Positions 6,890-17,354 are shown, counted from the first letter of the stretch. The stretch: 64,000 bases of DNA from Burkholderia aenigmatica (GCF_902499175.1 NZ_CABVQC010000002.1:186001-250000), one strand, 5' to 3'. Numbers and translations: made by a program. Notes: generated by a model not told the origin, from the sequence alone.

Positions 6890-9187
6890 TTACTTGCCGG
6901 CCTTCGCCGCCGCCCGCTGCGCCGCTTTCGCGTTCATCTGCCCGAACAGCTCCGAGCACGGCACGTCCTTGTTGTTGCTCGGCGCGATCAGCGGGATCAG
7001 CGCGGCGAACGGGTTGATCAGCCCGAGCCCGACCATCGCGCCGGCCCGCAGCGCGAGCGCGCCCGCATCGACGCCGACGTCCGGGTTCTTGAACGTACCC
7101 TTTGCATACAGCGGCGAGCGCAGCGAGAAGATCCGGAAGCCCTTCGTGTGCGGATGGATCTTCAGGTTCAGCGTTTCGTCGCGCAGGCTGATCGGGCCGT
7201 CGACGTTGATCAGCGCGTCGTCGGTATCGAACGCGAACACCTTCGGGTCGAGGATCCCGTTGGTCGCGACGAAGTCGACCGCCGCGCAGTTGATCTTCAC
7301 ATCGTTGTTGCCGAACAGCTTCTCGTAGACGACGTTCGCGACGTTCAGCCCCGCCGCCTCCATCAGCAGACGGCTGATGCGGCCGTCCGTCACGAGCGCC
7401 TTCACTTCACCGTTCGACGTCGCGGCCAGCGCGGCCGGCGAGTTGCCGGTCGCCGACAGCGACGCATCGCCGTTGATCTCGCCGAGCGCCGACTGCATGA
7501 CCTTCTGCGCGGGGAACAGCTGCTTGAGCTTCAGGTGTCGCGCGGCCACCGTGAAGCGGCCTTTCAGCGGCGTGCTGCTGCCGTCGAGATGCGCGGTCGT
7601 CGCGAGCGTGCCGCCCGCGACGCCGAACTGCAGCGGCTCGAGCGACAGCACGCCGTCTGTCATCACGATGTGCGTGTACAGGTTGGTGATCGGCAGGTCC
7701 GAACTCTTGACCAGCTTGCGGCCCGTGAACTTGACGTCCGCGTCGAGTGCGCGCCAGCGGTCGGTCCGGAACGTCTCGACCGGCAGCACGCGGCTCGACG
7801 GCTGTTTGGTCGTGTCGCCGCGCTTGGCCTTGCTCGCGGCCGTATCCGCGCCGATCACCGGGGCGAGATCGGAGAACTGCAGCAGGTTCGACACGAGCTC
7901 GCCCGACAGCTTCGGCCGCGGCTCACGCTGCTCGTACGCAAGCGTGCCGCCGAGATCGCTGCCGCCGACGCGGCCGTTGAAATTCTCGTAGCGGAACGTG
8001 CTGGCCTTCCGTTTGAAGTTGCCGATCAGCCGCCCTTCGGTCGCGTAAGGCGGCGTATCGGGCAGCGTGATGCCGCTGAGCTGGTAGAGATGCGACATCG
8101 ACGTGCCCTGCAGCCACAGCCGCAGGTCGATGGCCGCGAGATGCATCGGATCGGTCAGCGTGCCGACGATCGCGAGCCGTGTGTCGCCGGCCTTCACGTC
8201 GGCCTGCAGCGGGAACGGCCGCGACGCGTCCTGGATTGCGAGCACGCCGCCGAGCTTGCCGGTACCGCTGATCGGCACGTTCTTGTAGCGGCCGTCGACC
8301 GTCAGCCCGAACGCATAGGTCGGGCCGGACGGCTTCGCGGGCGCCGCGACGCTGCTCGCGCCGCTGGCGCCAGACGCGGCGCCAGCGGCCGATTTCGAAG
8401 AGGTGGACGACGCGGACGCGGACGAAGCCACGGCGGACGCGGCGGACGCACCCGCCGCCGACGCGCCACTCGCAGCCTGCGCGGCCGAAGCGCTCGACGC
8501 AGCCTCCGCGTTGGCCTTCGCGCTCAGCTGCGCGGCGCCGTGCTTGCCGACACGCTGCGCCGATGCCGCGCGCGACGTCTGCTCCTGTTCCTTCATCACG
8601 TCGCCGAGCGGAATCGGCTGCCCGAGCGTATCGATCGCGACGGTCAGGTCGGCCTTGGTGATCGCGTCGCGATACGTGACGGTGCCCTTCGCGAAGCCGA
8701 AGCTGTCGAGCCGCACCTTCCACGGCGACGGCTGCGACGATTGCTTGAACTGGAAGGTCCACGTGTTGCGGCCGTCCGCGAGCCGCTCGAGGTCGACGGC
8801 CGGATTCACGACGTCGATCGACGGGATCACGATTTCATGCGCGAGCAGCGGCAGGATCGCGAGATCGAAGTGCGCGGCATCGAGCGTGACGAACTTGGGC
8901 ATCTTCGCCCAGTCGGGGTTGCCGATCTCGAGGTCCGTGGCCGAAAAGCTCGGCCAGGGCACCCATGCGCGCCAGCCGGTTTCGCCGTCGGGGCGGCGCC
9001 AGCCGACCTTGAGGTCGCCGTTGATCGCGAACGGGCGGCCGAGTGCGGCTGTGACCTGTTCGTTGACCCACGGCTTCGCGCGATTCCAGTCGAAGGCGAA
9101 GAGAAAGACGCCGGCCGCCGCGATGAGCACCGCGACGATACCGACGATCCATGCAGCCGATTTGCCGATGGCTCGGGTTAGCGTCAT
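6890..9187 (-). CDS. AsmA family protein
   Basis: The product has 765 residues. One N-terminal membrane segment (about 9-32) is followed by a large periplasmic region with the AsmA N-terminal pattern (DWNRAKPWVNEQVTAALGR, then repeated short beta segments) and a conserved C-terminal AsmA part around DGRISRLLMEAAGLNVANVV. AsmA-like proteins are thought to help move lipid across the envelope or affect outer-membrane assembly. A low-complexity Ala/Ser stretch at about residues 225-290 looks like a disordered linker. ATG 9187 directly precedes the membrane segment. The gene is divergent from fetA across 152 bp, and no terminator is evident before ybiT. Confidence 0.88.
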   Translation of the reverse strand: MTLTRAIGKSAAWIVGIVAVLIAAAGVFLFAFDWNRAKPWVNEQVTAALGRPFAINGDLKVGWRRPDGETGWRAWVPWPSFSATDLEIGNPDWAKMPKFVTLDAAHFDLAILPLLAHEIVIPSIDVVNPAVDLERLADGRNTWTFQFKQSSQPSPWKVRLDSFGFAKGTVTYRDAITKADLTVAIDTLGQPIPLGDVMKEQEQTSRAASAQRVGKHGAAQLSAKANAEAASSASAAQAASGASAAGASAASAVASSASASSTSSKSAAGAASGASGASSVAAPAKPSGPTYAFGLTVDGRYKNVPISGTGKLGGVLAIQDASRPFPLQADVKAGDTRLAIVGTLTDPMHLAAIDLRLWLQGTSMSHLYQLSGITLPDTPPYATEGRLIGNFKRKASTFRYENFNGRVGGSDLGGTLAYEQREPRPKLSGELVSNLLQFSDLAPVIGADTAASKAKRGDTTKQPSSRVLPVETFRTDRWRALDADVKFTGRKLVKSSDLPITNLYTHIVMTDGVLSLEPLQFGVAGGTLATTAHLDGSSTPLKGRFTVAARHLKLKQLFPAQKVMQSALGEINGDASLSATGNSPAALAATSNGEVKALVTDGRISRLLMEAAGLNVANVVYEKLFGNNDVKINCAAVDFVATNGILDPKVFAFDTDDALINVDGPISLRDETLNLKIHPHTKGFRIFSLRSPLYAKGTFKNPDVGVDAGALALRAGAMVGLGLINPFAALIPLIAPSNNKDVPCSELFGQMNAKAAQRAAAKAGK

Positions 9188-9339
9188 GGCGGTTCCGTTG
9201 TTGTTCTGAAATGTTGCCGCACCATGCCGGGCCGCTTGCGTGGACGAACGGCGCACGACACCCGCGGCTTTTCAATCGGTATTATGACGCACGCCCTGGT
9301 GACGTTTCGGCGCCATTAACGCTTTTTTTCATTTGTGAC

Positions 9340-10037
<698 letters not shown>

Positions 10038-10041
<4 letters not shown>

Positions 10042-10841
10042 GTCCCGTCCTGCAGGACCTGAGCCTCGTCGACGTCGGCATCGCCGCCGCGCTGGTCGCG
10101 GTCAACGGCGCGATCTCGATGGTGCTGTCGCTCGGCCTCGGCCGCAAGCTTGGGCTCGCGGCCGTGCGCACCGTCGTGCAGCTGCTCGCGATCGGCTACG
10201 TGCTCGGCTGGGTGTTCGGCCATCCGCACTGGTATGTCGTACTGCCGCTCACCGCACTGATGACGCTGATCGCCGGGTTCGCCGGCGCGGGGCGCGGCAA
10301 GCGCACGTATCGCGGTCAACGCATCGACAGCATCGCGTCGATCTGGTTCAGCAGCTGGTTCGTCGCGGCGGTCGGCCTGTTCGTCGTGATCCGCATCCAT
10401 CCGTGGTACGCACCGCAATACGCGATTCCGATCCTCGGGATGATTCTCGGCAATACGCTCACGGGCGTGTCGCTCGGCGTCGAACGGATGATGGAAGAGC
10501 TCACCGCGCGCCGCGACCGTGTCGAAACCGCACTCGCGCTCGGCGCGACGCGCTGGGAAGCGGCTCAGGACGCTGCGCGCCAGGCCGTGCGGGCGGGCAT
10601 GCTGCCGACGCTGAACCAGATGGCCGTCGTCGGCGTCGTGAGCCTGCCGGGGATGATGACAGGCCAGGTGCTGGCCGGCCAGTCGCCGCTGCAGGCCGTG
10701 CGCTACCAGATCGTGATCATGTTCCTGATTGCCGCGGCCTCCGCGCTCGGCACCGTCGGTGCGGTGCTGATGACCTATCGCCGGCTGTTCTCGGCCGATC
10801 ACCGCTTTCTCGCCGCGCGGCTCGAAGAACGCGCGCACTGA
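10038..10841 (+). CDS. fetB: FetB-type ABC exporter permease
   Basis: This 267-residue membrane protein has about six hydrophobic segments and the conserved YbbM/UPF0014 block RRDRVETALALGATRWEAA, followed by PTLNQMAVVGVVSLPGMMTG. It should form the membrane half of the exporter with the ATPase encoded immediately upstream, with which it shares a 4-bp overlap. Confidence 0.9.
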
Positions 10842-10882
10842 CACGCGGCATCACCGCGCGATGCGTTCGCGCGGTTCGCCGG

Positions 10883-11356
10883 TCAGCGCACGCCGCGGCG
10901 CTTGCCGAGCGCCTGCCGCAACGCGGCCGCGATGTCCGCGTCCGGCGCGAGCCCGTCGACCGACGCAACGAGCCGCACCGCGCGCGGCGTCGTCACATAG
11001 GCCTGCGCACCGACATAGCCGCCGCTGCCGGCCGAGCGCGTCGTCACGACGAGCGCCTGCGGCGCACGTGCACCGAGGTCGGCCGTGAACGCATCGGTGA
11101 CCGTACCGTCACGCGCATGCAGCGCGCCCGTCACGTAATCGTCGGTATCGAAGCCCGGAGCGGCATGCGCGGTCGAATACACGCGCACCGCGTAACTGCC
11201 GGTCGAGCACGGCTCGAGCGCGCCGCTCGACACGACGGCCACCTGCTGCCGCGACGGCAACTCGACCTTTTTCACAAAACCACAATCGTCGGCCGCGTGC
11301 GCGTGCGCGGCGACGAACGCAATGGCACACAGCAACGCGCGCATTCGGTATTTCAT
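10883..11356 (-). CDS. Small secreted protein, possible PliI-type lysozyme inhibitor
   Basis: The product has 157 residues with a clear signal peptide (cleavage near AHAHAADD). The mature part contains STGSYAVRVY, a YVTGALHARDG segment, and VVTTRSAGSGGYVGA. A Ser-Gly-Ser/Thr-Tyr loop and an RSAGSGGY strand resemble the PliI family of periplasmic inhibitors of I-type lysozyme. I make this link from motif memory only. Two Cys residues (DDCGF and EPCST) could form a disulfide. The gene is convergent with fetB. Confidence 0.6.
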   Translation of the reverse strand: MKYRMRALLCAIAFVAAHAHAADDCGFVKKVELPSRQQVAVVSSGALEPCSTGSYAVRVYSTAHAAPGFDTDDYVTGALHARDGTVTDAFTADLGARAPQALVVTTRSAGSGGYVGAQAYVTTPRAVRLVASVDGLAPDADIAAALRQALGKRRGVR

Positions 11357-11606
11357 CGGGATGTCGTGACAGGAAGGTGATGATGCGGGCGAGCATAGCG
11401 TGACAGTCGCATGACGTCACGCAGGTCGCCACGCGATGCTATCGTACGTCGAACGGCTGCCATGCCGCTGAGGCAGCATGCTACCGTGAAGCAGGTCGCG
11501 GGAAAGCACCGTGACGGCGACACGAAACGGTCACGTGCGCGGGGCAGGCGGGCCGCCGCGAGTCGAATCCGTTGTGCGCGCACCGGAACCGGCCCGCGCG
11601 CACCGC

Positions 11607-12158
11607 TCAGCGCTTGATCGACACCGTCACCTTCGTGCCATCACTCATCGCGACGGACTTCGATCCGCCGTTGGTCGGGATCGACACCCACTTCACCTGG
11701 CTCACCGACACGACGTCCGGACACTGCAGCGACTTGCCGCCGACCGTCACGTTGCGCGTGCCCTTCGGCGCGGCCGCCTGGAAGCTCATCTGCACGTTGG
11801 CGATCCCCTTCGCGTCGATCGACGGCGCGAGCCGCACCTGGGTCTGGCGCACCATCGCACCGTTCTCGTCGCGCGGCAGGCTGTCCGCGTTCGGGCACCC
11901 GTCCGGCATCGCGACCGCCCCGCTCGGCGGCACCGACTTCCAGTTGAAGTCGTCCGTCTCGCCCGAGCGGATCTTGCGGGTCTCCTGCGTATTGCCGAAG
12001 GTCTTCGAGTCGACCTTGACGGTGTATTCGAGCTGTCCGGTACCGCCGCCCTTCAGGCTGCCCTTGACCGGCGGCGCCGCGAATACGCTCGCGCTGACGC
12101 ACGCCGCCGCGAGCACGACCGACCACGATGCGGCGACTGACAAGCTGCGTTGGCTCAT
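11607..12158 (-). CDS. Secreted protein of unknown function
   Basis: The product has 183 residues with an N-terminal signal peptide (cleavage near ASVFAAPP). ATG 12158 was chosen because AAGGAGG lies 6 nt upstream on the minus strand. The mature protein has two Cys residues (one in DGCPNAD, one in LQCPD) and an even beta-rich pattern with no lipobox or enzyme motif. It is flanked by short intergenic regions, so it is probably a single-gene unit. I do not recognise the family beyond its look of a Burkholderia-restricted exported protein. Confidence 0.7.
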   Translation of the reverse strand: MSQRSLSVAASWSVVLAAACVSASVFAAPPVKGSLKGGGTGQLEYTVKVDSKTFGNTQETRKIRSGETDDFNWKSVPPSGAVAMPDGCPNADSLPRDENGAMVRQTQVRLAPSIDAKGIANVQMSFQAAAPKGTRNVTVGGKSLQCPDVVSVSQVKWVSIPTNGGSKSVAMSDGTKVTVSIKR

Positions 12159-12317
12159 GCTGACCTCCTTGGTATGCGGCGGCACGCGCGTGCCGCGCGG
12201 TTTTCGATGCATGATGCGCTGCCAGTCTACCGCCAAGCGGCGGGCAATGCGCCGCAAACGCATCGGGTGTTACCCCGCTTGCGTTCGCGGCGCCGCAACC
12301 TTACGTGCGATGCCCGC

Positions 12318-13337
12318 TCAAAAGCCGCTCAGCACGAGCTTGCCGATCGCGCGCCCGGCCTCGAGCAGCTGGTGCGCGCGCCGCACGTTCGCCGCATTGA
12401 TCGGGCCGAGCTGCTCGCCGAGCGTCGTGCGCAGCGTGCCGCCGTCGACGAGCCGCGCCACTTCGCCGAGGATCCGGTGCTGCTCGATCATGTCCGGCGT
12501 CTCGAACATTGCACGCGTGAACATGAATTCCCAGTGAAACGCGGCGCTCTTCGCCTTCAGCAGTTCGACCGGCACCGGCTTGTCGTTCTCGACGATCGTG
12601 CAAATGCCGCCCTGCGGCCGGATGACTTCCGCAGCGGCAGGGAAATGACGATCCGTGTCGTTGAAAATCAGCACGTAGTCGACGTTCGGATGCCCGGCCT
12701 CGCGCAACTGTGCGGGCAAGTCACCGAAATGGTCGACCACCGCATCCGCGCCCAGTGCGCGCACCCAGTCGGCCGACGCCGGCCGGGACGCGGTCGCGAT
12801 CACATGCAGCTTGCCGAGCGTCTTCGCGAGCTGGATCGCGATCGAGCCCACGCCGCCCGCGCCGCCGATGATCAGTACCGACTTGCCGGCGTCCGCGCCC
12901 TGCGGCGACACGCGCAGCCGGTCGAACAGCGCTTCCCATGCGGTCAGCGCGGTGAGCGGCAGCGCGGCCGCCGCGGCGAAATCGAGCGTGCGCGGCTTCA
13001 GCGCGGCGATCCGCTCGTCGACCGTATGGAATTCACTGTTCGCGCCCGGCCGCGTGATGCTGCCCGCGTAGAACACTTCGTCGCCCGGCCGGAACCGCGT
13101 GACGTCGGCACCCACCGCGACCACCGTGCCGGCCGCATCCCAGCCGAGTACGCGCGGGGTGTCTTCGACCTGCGGCTTCGGCGCGCGCACCTTGGTGTCC
13201 ACCGGGTTCACGGAAATCGCCTCGACCTTCACGAGCAGGTCGCGCGGGCCCGGCACGGGCTGCGGCAGCTCCACGTCGAGCAAGGCCTGCGGGTCGTCGA
13301 TCGGCAGATAACGGGTCAGTCCAACGGCTTTCATCAC
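12318..13337 (-). CDS. Zinc-type alcohol dehydrogenase-like (MDR) oxidoreductase
   Basis: This 339-residue medium-chain dehydrogenase/reductase has a GroES-like N-terminal domain (ISVNPVDTKVRAP, VLGWDAAGTVVAVG) and a Rossmann domain with GGAGGVGSIAIQLAK for NAD(P). It lacks the usual catalytic-zinc Cys/His set, as in quinone-reductase-like members, so an NADPH-dependent quinone or enone reductase is more likely than a true alcohol dehydrogenase. Two Met codons open the frame, so the start could be 13337 or 13334. It is divergent from a LysR regulator 119 bp away and is its probable target. Confidence 0.87.
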   Translation of the reverse strand: MMKAVGLTRYLPIDDPQALLDVELPQPVPGPRDLLVKVEAISVNPVDTKVRAPKPQVEDTPRVLGWDAAGTVVAVGADVTRFRPGDEVFYAGSITRPGANSEFHTVDERIAALKPRTLDFAAAAALPLTALTAWEALFDRLRVSPQGADAGKSVLIIGGAGGVGSIAIQLAKTLGKLHVIATASRPASADWVRALGADAVVDHFGDLPAQLREAGHPNVDYVLIFNDTDRHFPAAAEVIRPQGGICTIVENDKPVPVELLKAKSAAFHWEFMFTRAMFETPDMIEQHRILGEVARLVDGGTLRTTLGEQLGPINAANVRRAHQLLEAGRAIGKLVLSGF

Positions 13338-13427
13338 GAAACTCCTTCAGGAAATCCTCCGGGCCACGGCGCGGCCCCATGAACGTCATCGTAGGCAACC
13401 CGATCATTTGAGAAAACCGCTATATTT

Positions 13428-13444
13428 CCTGAAACATTTTCAGG
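13428..13444. promoter_or_regulatory. Palindromic operator between the MDR oxidoreductase and LysR genes
   Basis: A perfect 7-bp inverted repeat, CCTGAAA-CAT-TTTCAGG, sits 12 bp before the LysR ATG and about 90 bp before the divergent oxidoreductase gene. A further ATTTTCAG half-site follows. The surrounding 50 bp are AT-rich against a GC-rich background. This is the expected place for a LysR-type binding site. Confidence 0.65.
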
Positions 13445-13456
13445 ATTTTCAGAATA

Positions 13457-14398
13457 ATGGCCTCCGATCCGATTCCGGCTCCCGACAAACCGCTCGACCT
13501 GCTCGACGTCGCGCTGTTCGTGCGCGCGGCGCTGCTCGCGAACGTCACCGCGGCCGGGCGCGAGTTCGGCGTGTCGGCCGCGGTCGCGAGCGCGCGCATC
13601 GCGCAGCTCGAGCGCCAGCTCGGCGCACGGCTGCTGCACCGCACCACGCGCCGCATCAGCCTCACGCAGGACGGCGAAGTCTTCATGGCGCACGCCGACA
13701 CGCTGCTGTCGGCCGCCGACGCCGCGCGCGCGTCGGTCGGCCACGGCCGCACCGAGCCGTATGGGCGGCTGAAGGTGTCGATGTCGTCGTCATTCGGCCG
13801 CCAGCATGTCGCGCCGGTGATTCCCGCGTTCCTGCGCCGTTATCCGTCCGTGTCGTTCGACCTGCGGCTGTCGGACGAGATCGTCGACCTCGTCGACGAC
13901 GGCTACGACGTCGCAATCCGCCTCGGCACGCTGAAGGATTCGACGCTCGTCGCCCGCAAGCTCGCCGCAAACCGCCGCGTGCTGTGCTGCTCGCCCGCCT
14001 ATCTCGCCGAGCACGGCACGCCGCGCCATCCGGCCGACCTGGCTCAGCACGAGTGCGTGATCCTCGGCGACCAGCGCGACTGGTCGTTCGCCACGCCGCA
14101 AGGCCCGCTCACGGTGCGGGTCGGCGGCCGGCTCGTCGCGAGCAACGGCGAGGCGATCCGCGAAGCGCTCGTCGACGGCTTCGGGATCGCGATCAAGTCG
14201 ACCTGGGACGTCGGCCCGCTGCTCGCGAGCGGCGCGCTCGTCACGGTGCTCGACGACTATCCGTTCGCGGAAGACATCGCGATCTGGGCCGTCTACCCGA
14301 GCCGCGCGCACGTCCCGCTGAAAACGCTCGCCTTCATCGCGTTCCTGGCCGAGCATTTCGGCGATCCGCCGTACTGGGATCGCGCGGACAGGCAATGA
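13457..14398 (+). CDS. LysR family transcriptional regulator
   Basis: The product has 313 residues. The N-terminal winged helix (about 14-75) carries LysR hallmarks (ANVTAAGREFGVSAAVASAR, then LERQLGARLLHRTTRR), and a substrate-binding domain of the CrgA/DsdC-like group follows (KVSMSSSFGRQHVAPVIPAF). It is divergent from the MDR oxidoreductase with a palindrome in between, so it probably regulates that gene and itself. The effector is unknown. Confidence 0.92.
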   Translation: MASDPIPAPDKPLDLLDVALFVRAALLANVTAAGREFGVSAAVASARIAQLERQLGARLLHRTTRRISLTQDGEVFMAHADTLLSAADAARASVGHGRTEPYGRLKVSMSSSFGRQHVAPVIPAFLRRYPSVSFDLRLSDEIVDLVDDGYDVAIRLGTLKDSTLVARKLAANRRVLCCSPAYLAEHGTPRHPADLAQHECVILGDQRDWSFATPQGPLTVRVGGRLVASNGEAIREALVDGFGIAIKSTWDVGPLLASGALVTVLDDYPFAEDIAIWAVYPSRAHVPLKTLAFIAFLAEHFGDPPYWDRADRQ

Positions 14399-14565
14399 CC
14401 GCCGCACCGCGCGCGGTTTCGATCCGCCCCTGACCGCCGCGCGCGGCCAACCGGCTACAATGGCGCGTTCGCCACGCAAGGGCCCGACGCCGGACGGGGC
14501 CCGCATCGGCAGGCGGCCACCCGGTGGCCGCGTACGCATTTCATTCGCTTCCCAACCATCCCGTC

Positions 14566-15411
14566 ATGACCCACAACCTCGTCATCCAGAGTCTTGCGCC
14601 GCTGTCGGACGCCCATCACAAACCGCTGCTCGCGCTGTCGCGCGGCACCCGCATCGTGCGGATCGACGATCACGCGCTGCGGATCGACGACGCGAGCCCG
14701 GCGCAGCGCCTCGACATCGACGCGTATTGCGGCACGCACGCACTCGACTTCGCGTTCGTCGAGGCCGGCCGCACGCTCGGCGATTTCGGGCTCGCCGTGA
14801 TGGACATGGATTCGACGCTGATCACGATCGAGTGCATCGACGAGATCGCCGATTTCTGCGGACTGAAAACGCAGGTCGCCGAGATCACCGAAGCGTCGAT
14901 GCGCGGCGAGATCCGCGACTTCAACGAAAGCCTCACGCGCCGCGTCGCGCTGCTGGCCGGGCTCGACGCGCACGCGCTCGAACGCGTGTACGAGGAGCGG
15001 CTGCAACTGACGCCGGGCGCCGAGACGATGCTTGCCGGCGTGAAGGCTGCCGGCATGAAGACGCTGCTCGTGTCGGGCGGCTTCACGTTCTTCACCGAGC
15101 GGCTGAAGGCGCGCCTCGGCCTCGACTACGCGCATGCGAACACGCTCGAGATCGTCGACGGCAAGCTGACCGGCAAGGTGCTCGGCGAGATCGTCAACGC
15201 CGACGTGAAGGCACGCCTGCTGCGCGAGACATGCGCGTCGCTCGGCCTCGAGCCGAGCCGTGCGATCGCGATGGGCGACGGGTCGAACGACCTGAAGATG
15301 ATGGCCGAAGCCGGGCTGTCTGTCGCGTATCACGCGAAGCCCGTCGTGCGCGACGCGGCGACGGTCGCGTTCGATCACGTGGGCCTCGACGGGCTGCTGC
15401 GGCTGTTCTGA
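14566..15411 (+). CDS. serB: Phosphoserine phosphatase
   Basis: This 281-residue HAD-superfamily enzyme carries out the last step of serine synthesis. The nucleophile motif is Asp80-Met-Asp82-Ser-Thr84, the second motif is VSGGF, and the third is GDGSND (237-242). The N-terminal 75 residues are the regulatory domain seen in longer SerB proteins. ATG 14566 was preferred over the upstream ATG at 14524 because the conserved N-terminus begins THNLVIQSLAP. A strong bidirectional terminator follows. Confidence 0.94.
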   Translation: MTHNLVIQSLAPLSDAHHKPLLALSRGTRIVRIDDHALRIDDASPAQRLDIDAYCGTHALDFAFVEAGRTLGDFGLAVMDMDSTLITIECIDEIADFCGLKTQVAEITEASMRGEIRDFNESLTRRVALLAGLDAHALERVYEERLQLTPGAETMLAGVKAAGMKTLLVSGGFTFFTERLKARLGLDYAHANTLEIVDGKLTGKVLGEIVNADVKARLLRETCASLGLEPSRAIAMGDGSNDLKMMAEAGLSVAYHAKPVVRDAATVAFDHVGLDGLLRLF

Positions 15412-15431
15412 TCCTGCGGAATCCGCAATGA

Positions 15432-15468
15432 AAAACGCCGGCGCGATATTGCATCGCGCCGGCGTTTT
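15432..15468. terminator. Bidirectional terminator between serB and metC
   Basis: A perfect 16-bp stem (15432-15447 with 15453-15468) with a 5-nt loop has an A run on its left arm and a T-rich tail on its right. It serves the convergent serB and metC transcripts. Confidence 0.92.
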
Positions 15469-15498
15469 GTTTTTCTGCTGAACGTAATCGGCTAGCGA

Positions 15499-16680
15499 TC
15501 AGCCCAGCGCAGCCTGCATCGCGCGCTCGATGTCCGCACGCAGGTCGGCTTCGTCTTCCAGGCCGACATAGAAACGCACCAGCGTGCCGCGATGCGGCCA
15601 GTCCGGACGCATCGACGCGACGTCGTAAGGCATCGCAAGGCTGCACGCGCCGCCCCAGCTCCAGCCGATCGCAAACAGTTCGAGCGACTCGACGAAGCGG
15701 TCGACCTGCTCCGCGCTGTAGTGTTCGTCGAACACCACCGAGAACAACCCGCCCGCGCCGGTGAAGTCGCGCACGAACGATGCGTGCCCCGGGCAATCGG
15801 CGATCTGCGGATGCAATACCGCCGCGATCTCCGGCCGCGCCTTCAGCCATTGCGCGAGCGCAAGCGCGCTCTTGCTGTGTGCGTCGAAGCGCACCTGCAT
15901 GCTCGGCAGGCTGCGCAGCACGAGCGAGCAATCGTCGACCGACACGCCGACGCCGCAGCGCATCCGCGCGAGCTTCAGCTTTGCGTGCAGTTCCGCGTTC
16001 GCGGTGATCGTCGCACCCATCAGCACGTCGCTGCCGCCCGACTGGTACTTGGTCAGCGCCTGCACCGAGATGTCGACGCCGTGTTCGAACGGCTTGAACG
16101 CGAGCCCGGCCGAGAACGTGTTGTCGATCGCGGTCACGACGCCGCGTGCCTTCGCGGCCGCCGCGATCGCCTGCACGTCGGGCACTTCCATCGTCACCGA
16201 GCCGGGCGCCTCGATCCAGATCAGCCGCGTGTTCGGCTGGATCAGGTCGGCGATGCCGGCGCCGATCAGCGGATCGTAGAAGCGCGCGGTGATACCGAAA
16301 TCCTTCGCGAGCCAGTTGCCGAAATCGGCGTTCGGCCCGTACACGTTGTGCGGAATCAGCACGTCGTCGCCGGCTTTCACGATCCCGAAGTACACGTTCA
16401 TGATGGCCGCGAGGCCCGACGGCTGCAGCAGCGCATGGGTGCCGCCCTCGATCTCGGCGAGCCGCTGCGCGAGCGCGAGCGACGTCGGCGTCGCGTGCAG
16501 CCCGTAGCGCCACTGGTTGTCGTTGTGCCAGACGAGCGCACGCATCGTCGCGAGATCGGGGAACACGACCGTCGACGCGCGCGCGACCGGCGGCACGAAC
16601 GAACGGAAGCCTTCCGGGATCACGTCGTCGGGTTGAACGATACGGGTTTGCAGCGCGCGCTTGGGAGTGGATGCAGTCAT
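15499..16680 (-). CDS. metC: Cystathionine beta-lyase
   Basis: This 393-residue PLP enzyme belongs to the Cys/Met metabolism family. Asp186 (AIDNTFSAGL) and the Schiff-base Lys211 (LTKYQSGGSD) are in place, and the substrate-loop region YGLHATPTS matches the MetC side of the family. The reaction would cleave cystathionine to homocysteine, pyruvate and ammonia in methionine synthesis. ATG 16680 gives the usual family length; the frame continues upstream without similarity. Cystathionine gamma-synthase is a less likely alternative. Confidence 0.87.
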   Translation of the reverse strand: MTASTPKRALQTRIVQPDDVIPEGFRSFVPPVARASTVVFPDLATMRALVWHNDNQWRYGLHATPTSLALAQRLAEIEGGTHALLQPSGLAAIMNVYFGIVKAGDDVLIPHNVYGPNADFGNWLAKDFGITARFYDPLIGAGIADLIQPNTRLIWIEAPGSVTMEVPDVQAIAAAAKARGVVTAIDNTFSAGLAFKPFEHGVDISVQALTKYQSGGSDVLMGATITANAELHAKLKLARMRCGVGVSVDDCSLVLRSLPSMQVRFDAHSKSALALAQWLKARPEIAAVLHPQIADCPGHASFVRDFTGAGGLFSVVFDEHYSAEQVDRFVESLELFAIGWSWGGACSLAMPYDVASMRPDWPHRGTLVRFYVGLEDEADLRADIERAMQAALG

Positions 16681-16793
16681 GACAGGAAGCCGGGCACGAG
16701 GCCGTTCGGTTGCGGAATATGTCGCTAGATTAGCCAAAATCGGCGCGGCTGGCCCGGTACAATGCGCGCCGCGCGCACCGAGCCAGCGCGGGT

Positions 16794-17336
16794 TCAGTCG
16801 TCGGTGCGCAGATTGACGACGCCGCCCACCGTCTCGATTTCCTGCACGCGGCCGTCGCGCACCTGCAGCGCCGCGCGCTTGCCCGGCGCAAGCCGCAGCA
16901 CGACGGGCTGCGGATCCGACTCGTCCGAATTCATCCGGTCGGCCTTCAGGTCGCCCGTCGCGTCGAAGCGGCCGATCCACACGCCCGTGATGTTCGTGCC
17001 GTCGTTCGACTCCTCGATTTCGAGCGTGTCGCCATCGCGATCGCCCGCGAGCAGCACGACCTCGCCCGTATCGGCAAACTGGTATTCGCCGTGCACGCCT
17101 TCCTCGTCTGTCTTCGGGCCGAGATGCACGACGATCGGCCGGTCGCCGAGCGTGCCTTCGTAGCGCGGCAGGCGGGCGAACTCGGGATTCGGCTTCAGCG
17201 GCCGCGCCAGTGCCGGTTCATCCTGCTGCACGCCCGGCGCGACGGCCTGCGCCGCGACCACGCCCGGCATCGCCATGCCCGCCGCCAGCGCGCCCGCGAC
17301 GACGAGCGCCCGTTGCCATTGCGAATATCGACCCAC
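16794..17336 (-). CDS. Exported protein of unknown function
   Basis: The product has 180 residues with a signal peptide (cleavage near VVAAQAVA). The mature part is acidic and beta-rich: YEGTLGDRPIVVHLGPK, then GEYQFADTGEVVLLAGDRDG and TNITGVWIGRFD. This resembles small periplasmic proteins that pair a glycine-rich strand with acidic turns, but no family was recognised. It lies downstream of the thiolase remnant on the same strand. Confidence 0.7.
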   Translation of the reverse strand: MGRYSQWQRALVVAGALAAGMAMPGVVAAQAVAPGVQQDEPALARPLKPNPEFARLPRYEGTLGDRPIVVHLGPKTDEEGVHGEYQFADTGEVVLLAGDRDGDTLEIEESNDGTNITGVWIGRFDATGDLKADRMNSDESDPQPVVLRLAPGKRAALQVRDGRVQEIETVGGVVNLRTDD

Positions 17337-17354
17337 CTTGTGTTGCTCCTTGCT

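Noticed and set aside
6770..9181. An 803-codon plus-strand frame opposite the AsmA-like gene
   Set aside because: Composition is dominated by Arg and there are no motifs; the minus-strand frame has a membrane segment and AsmA features.
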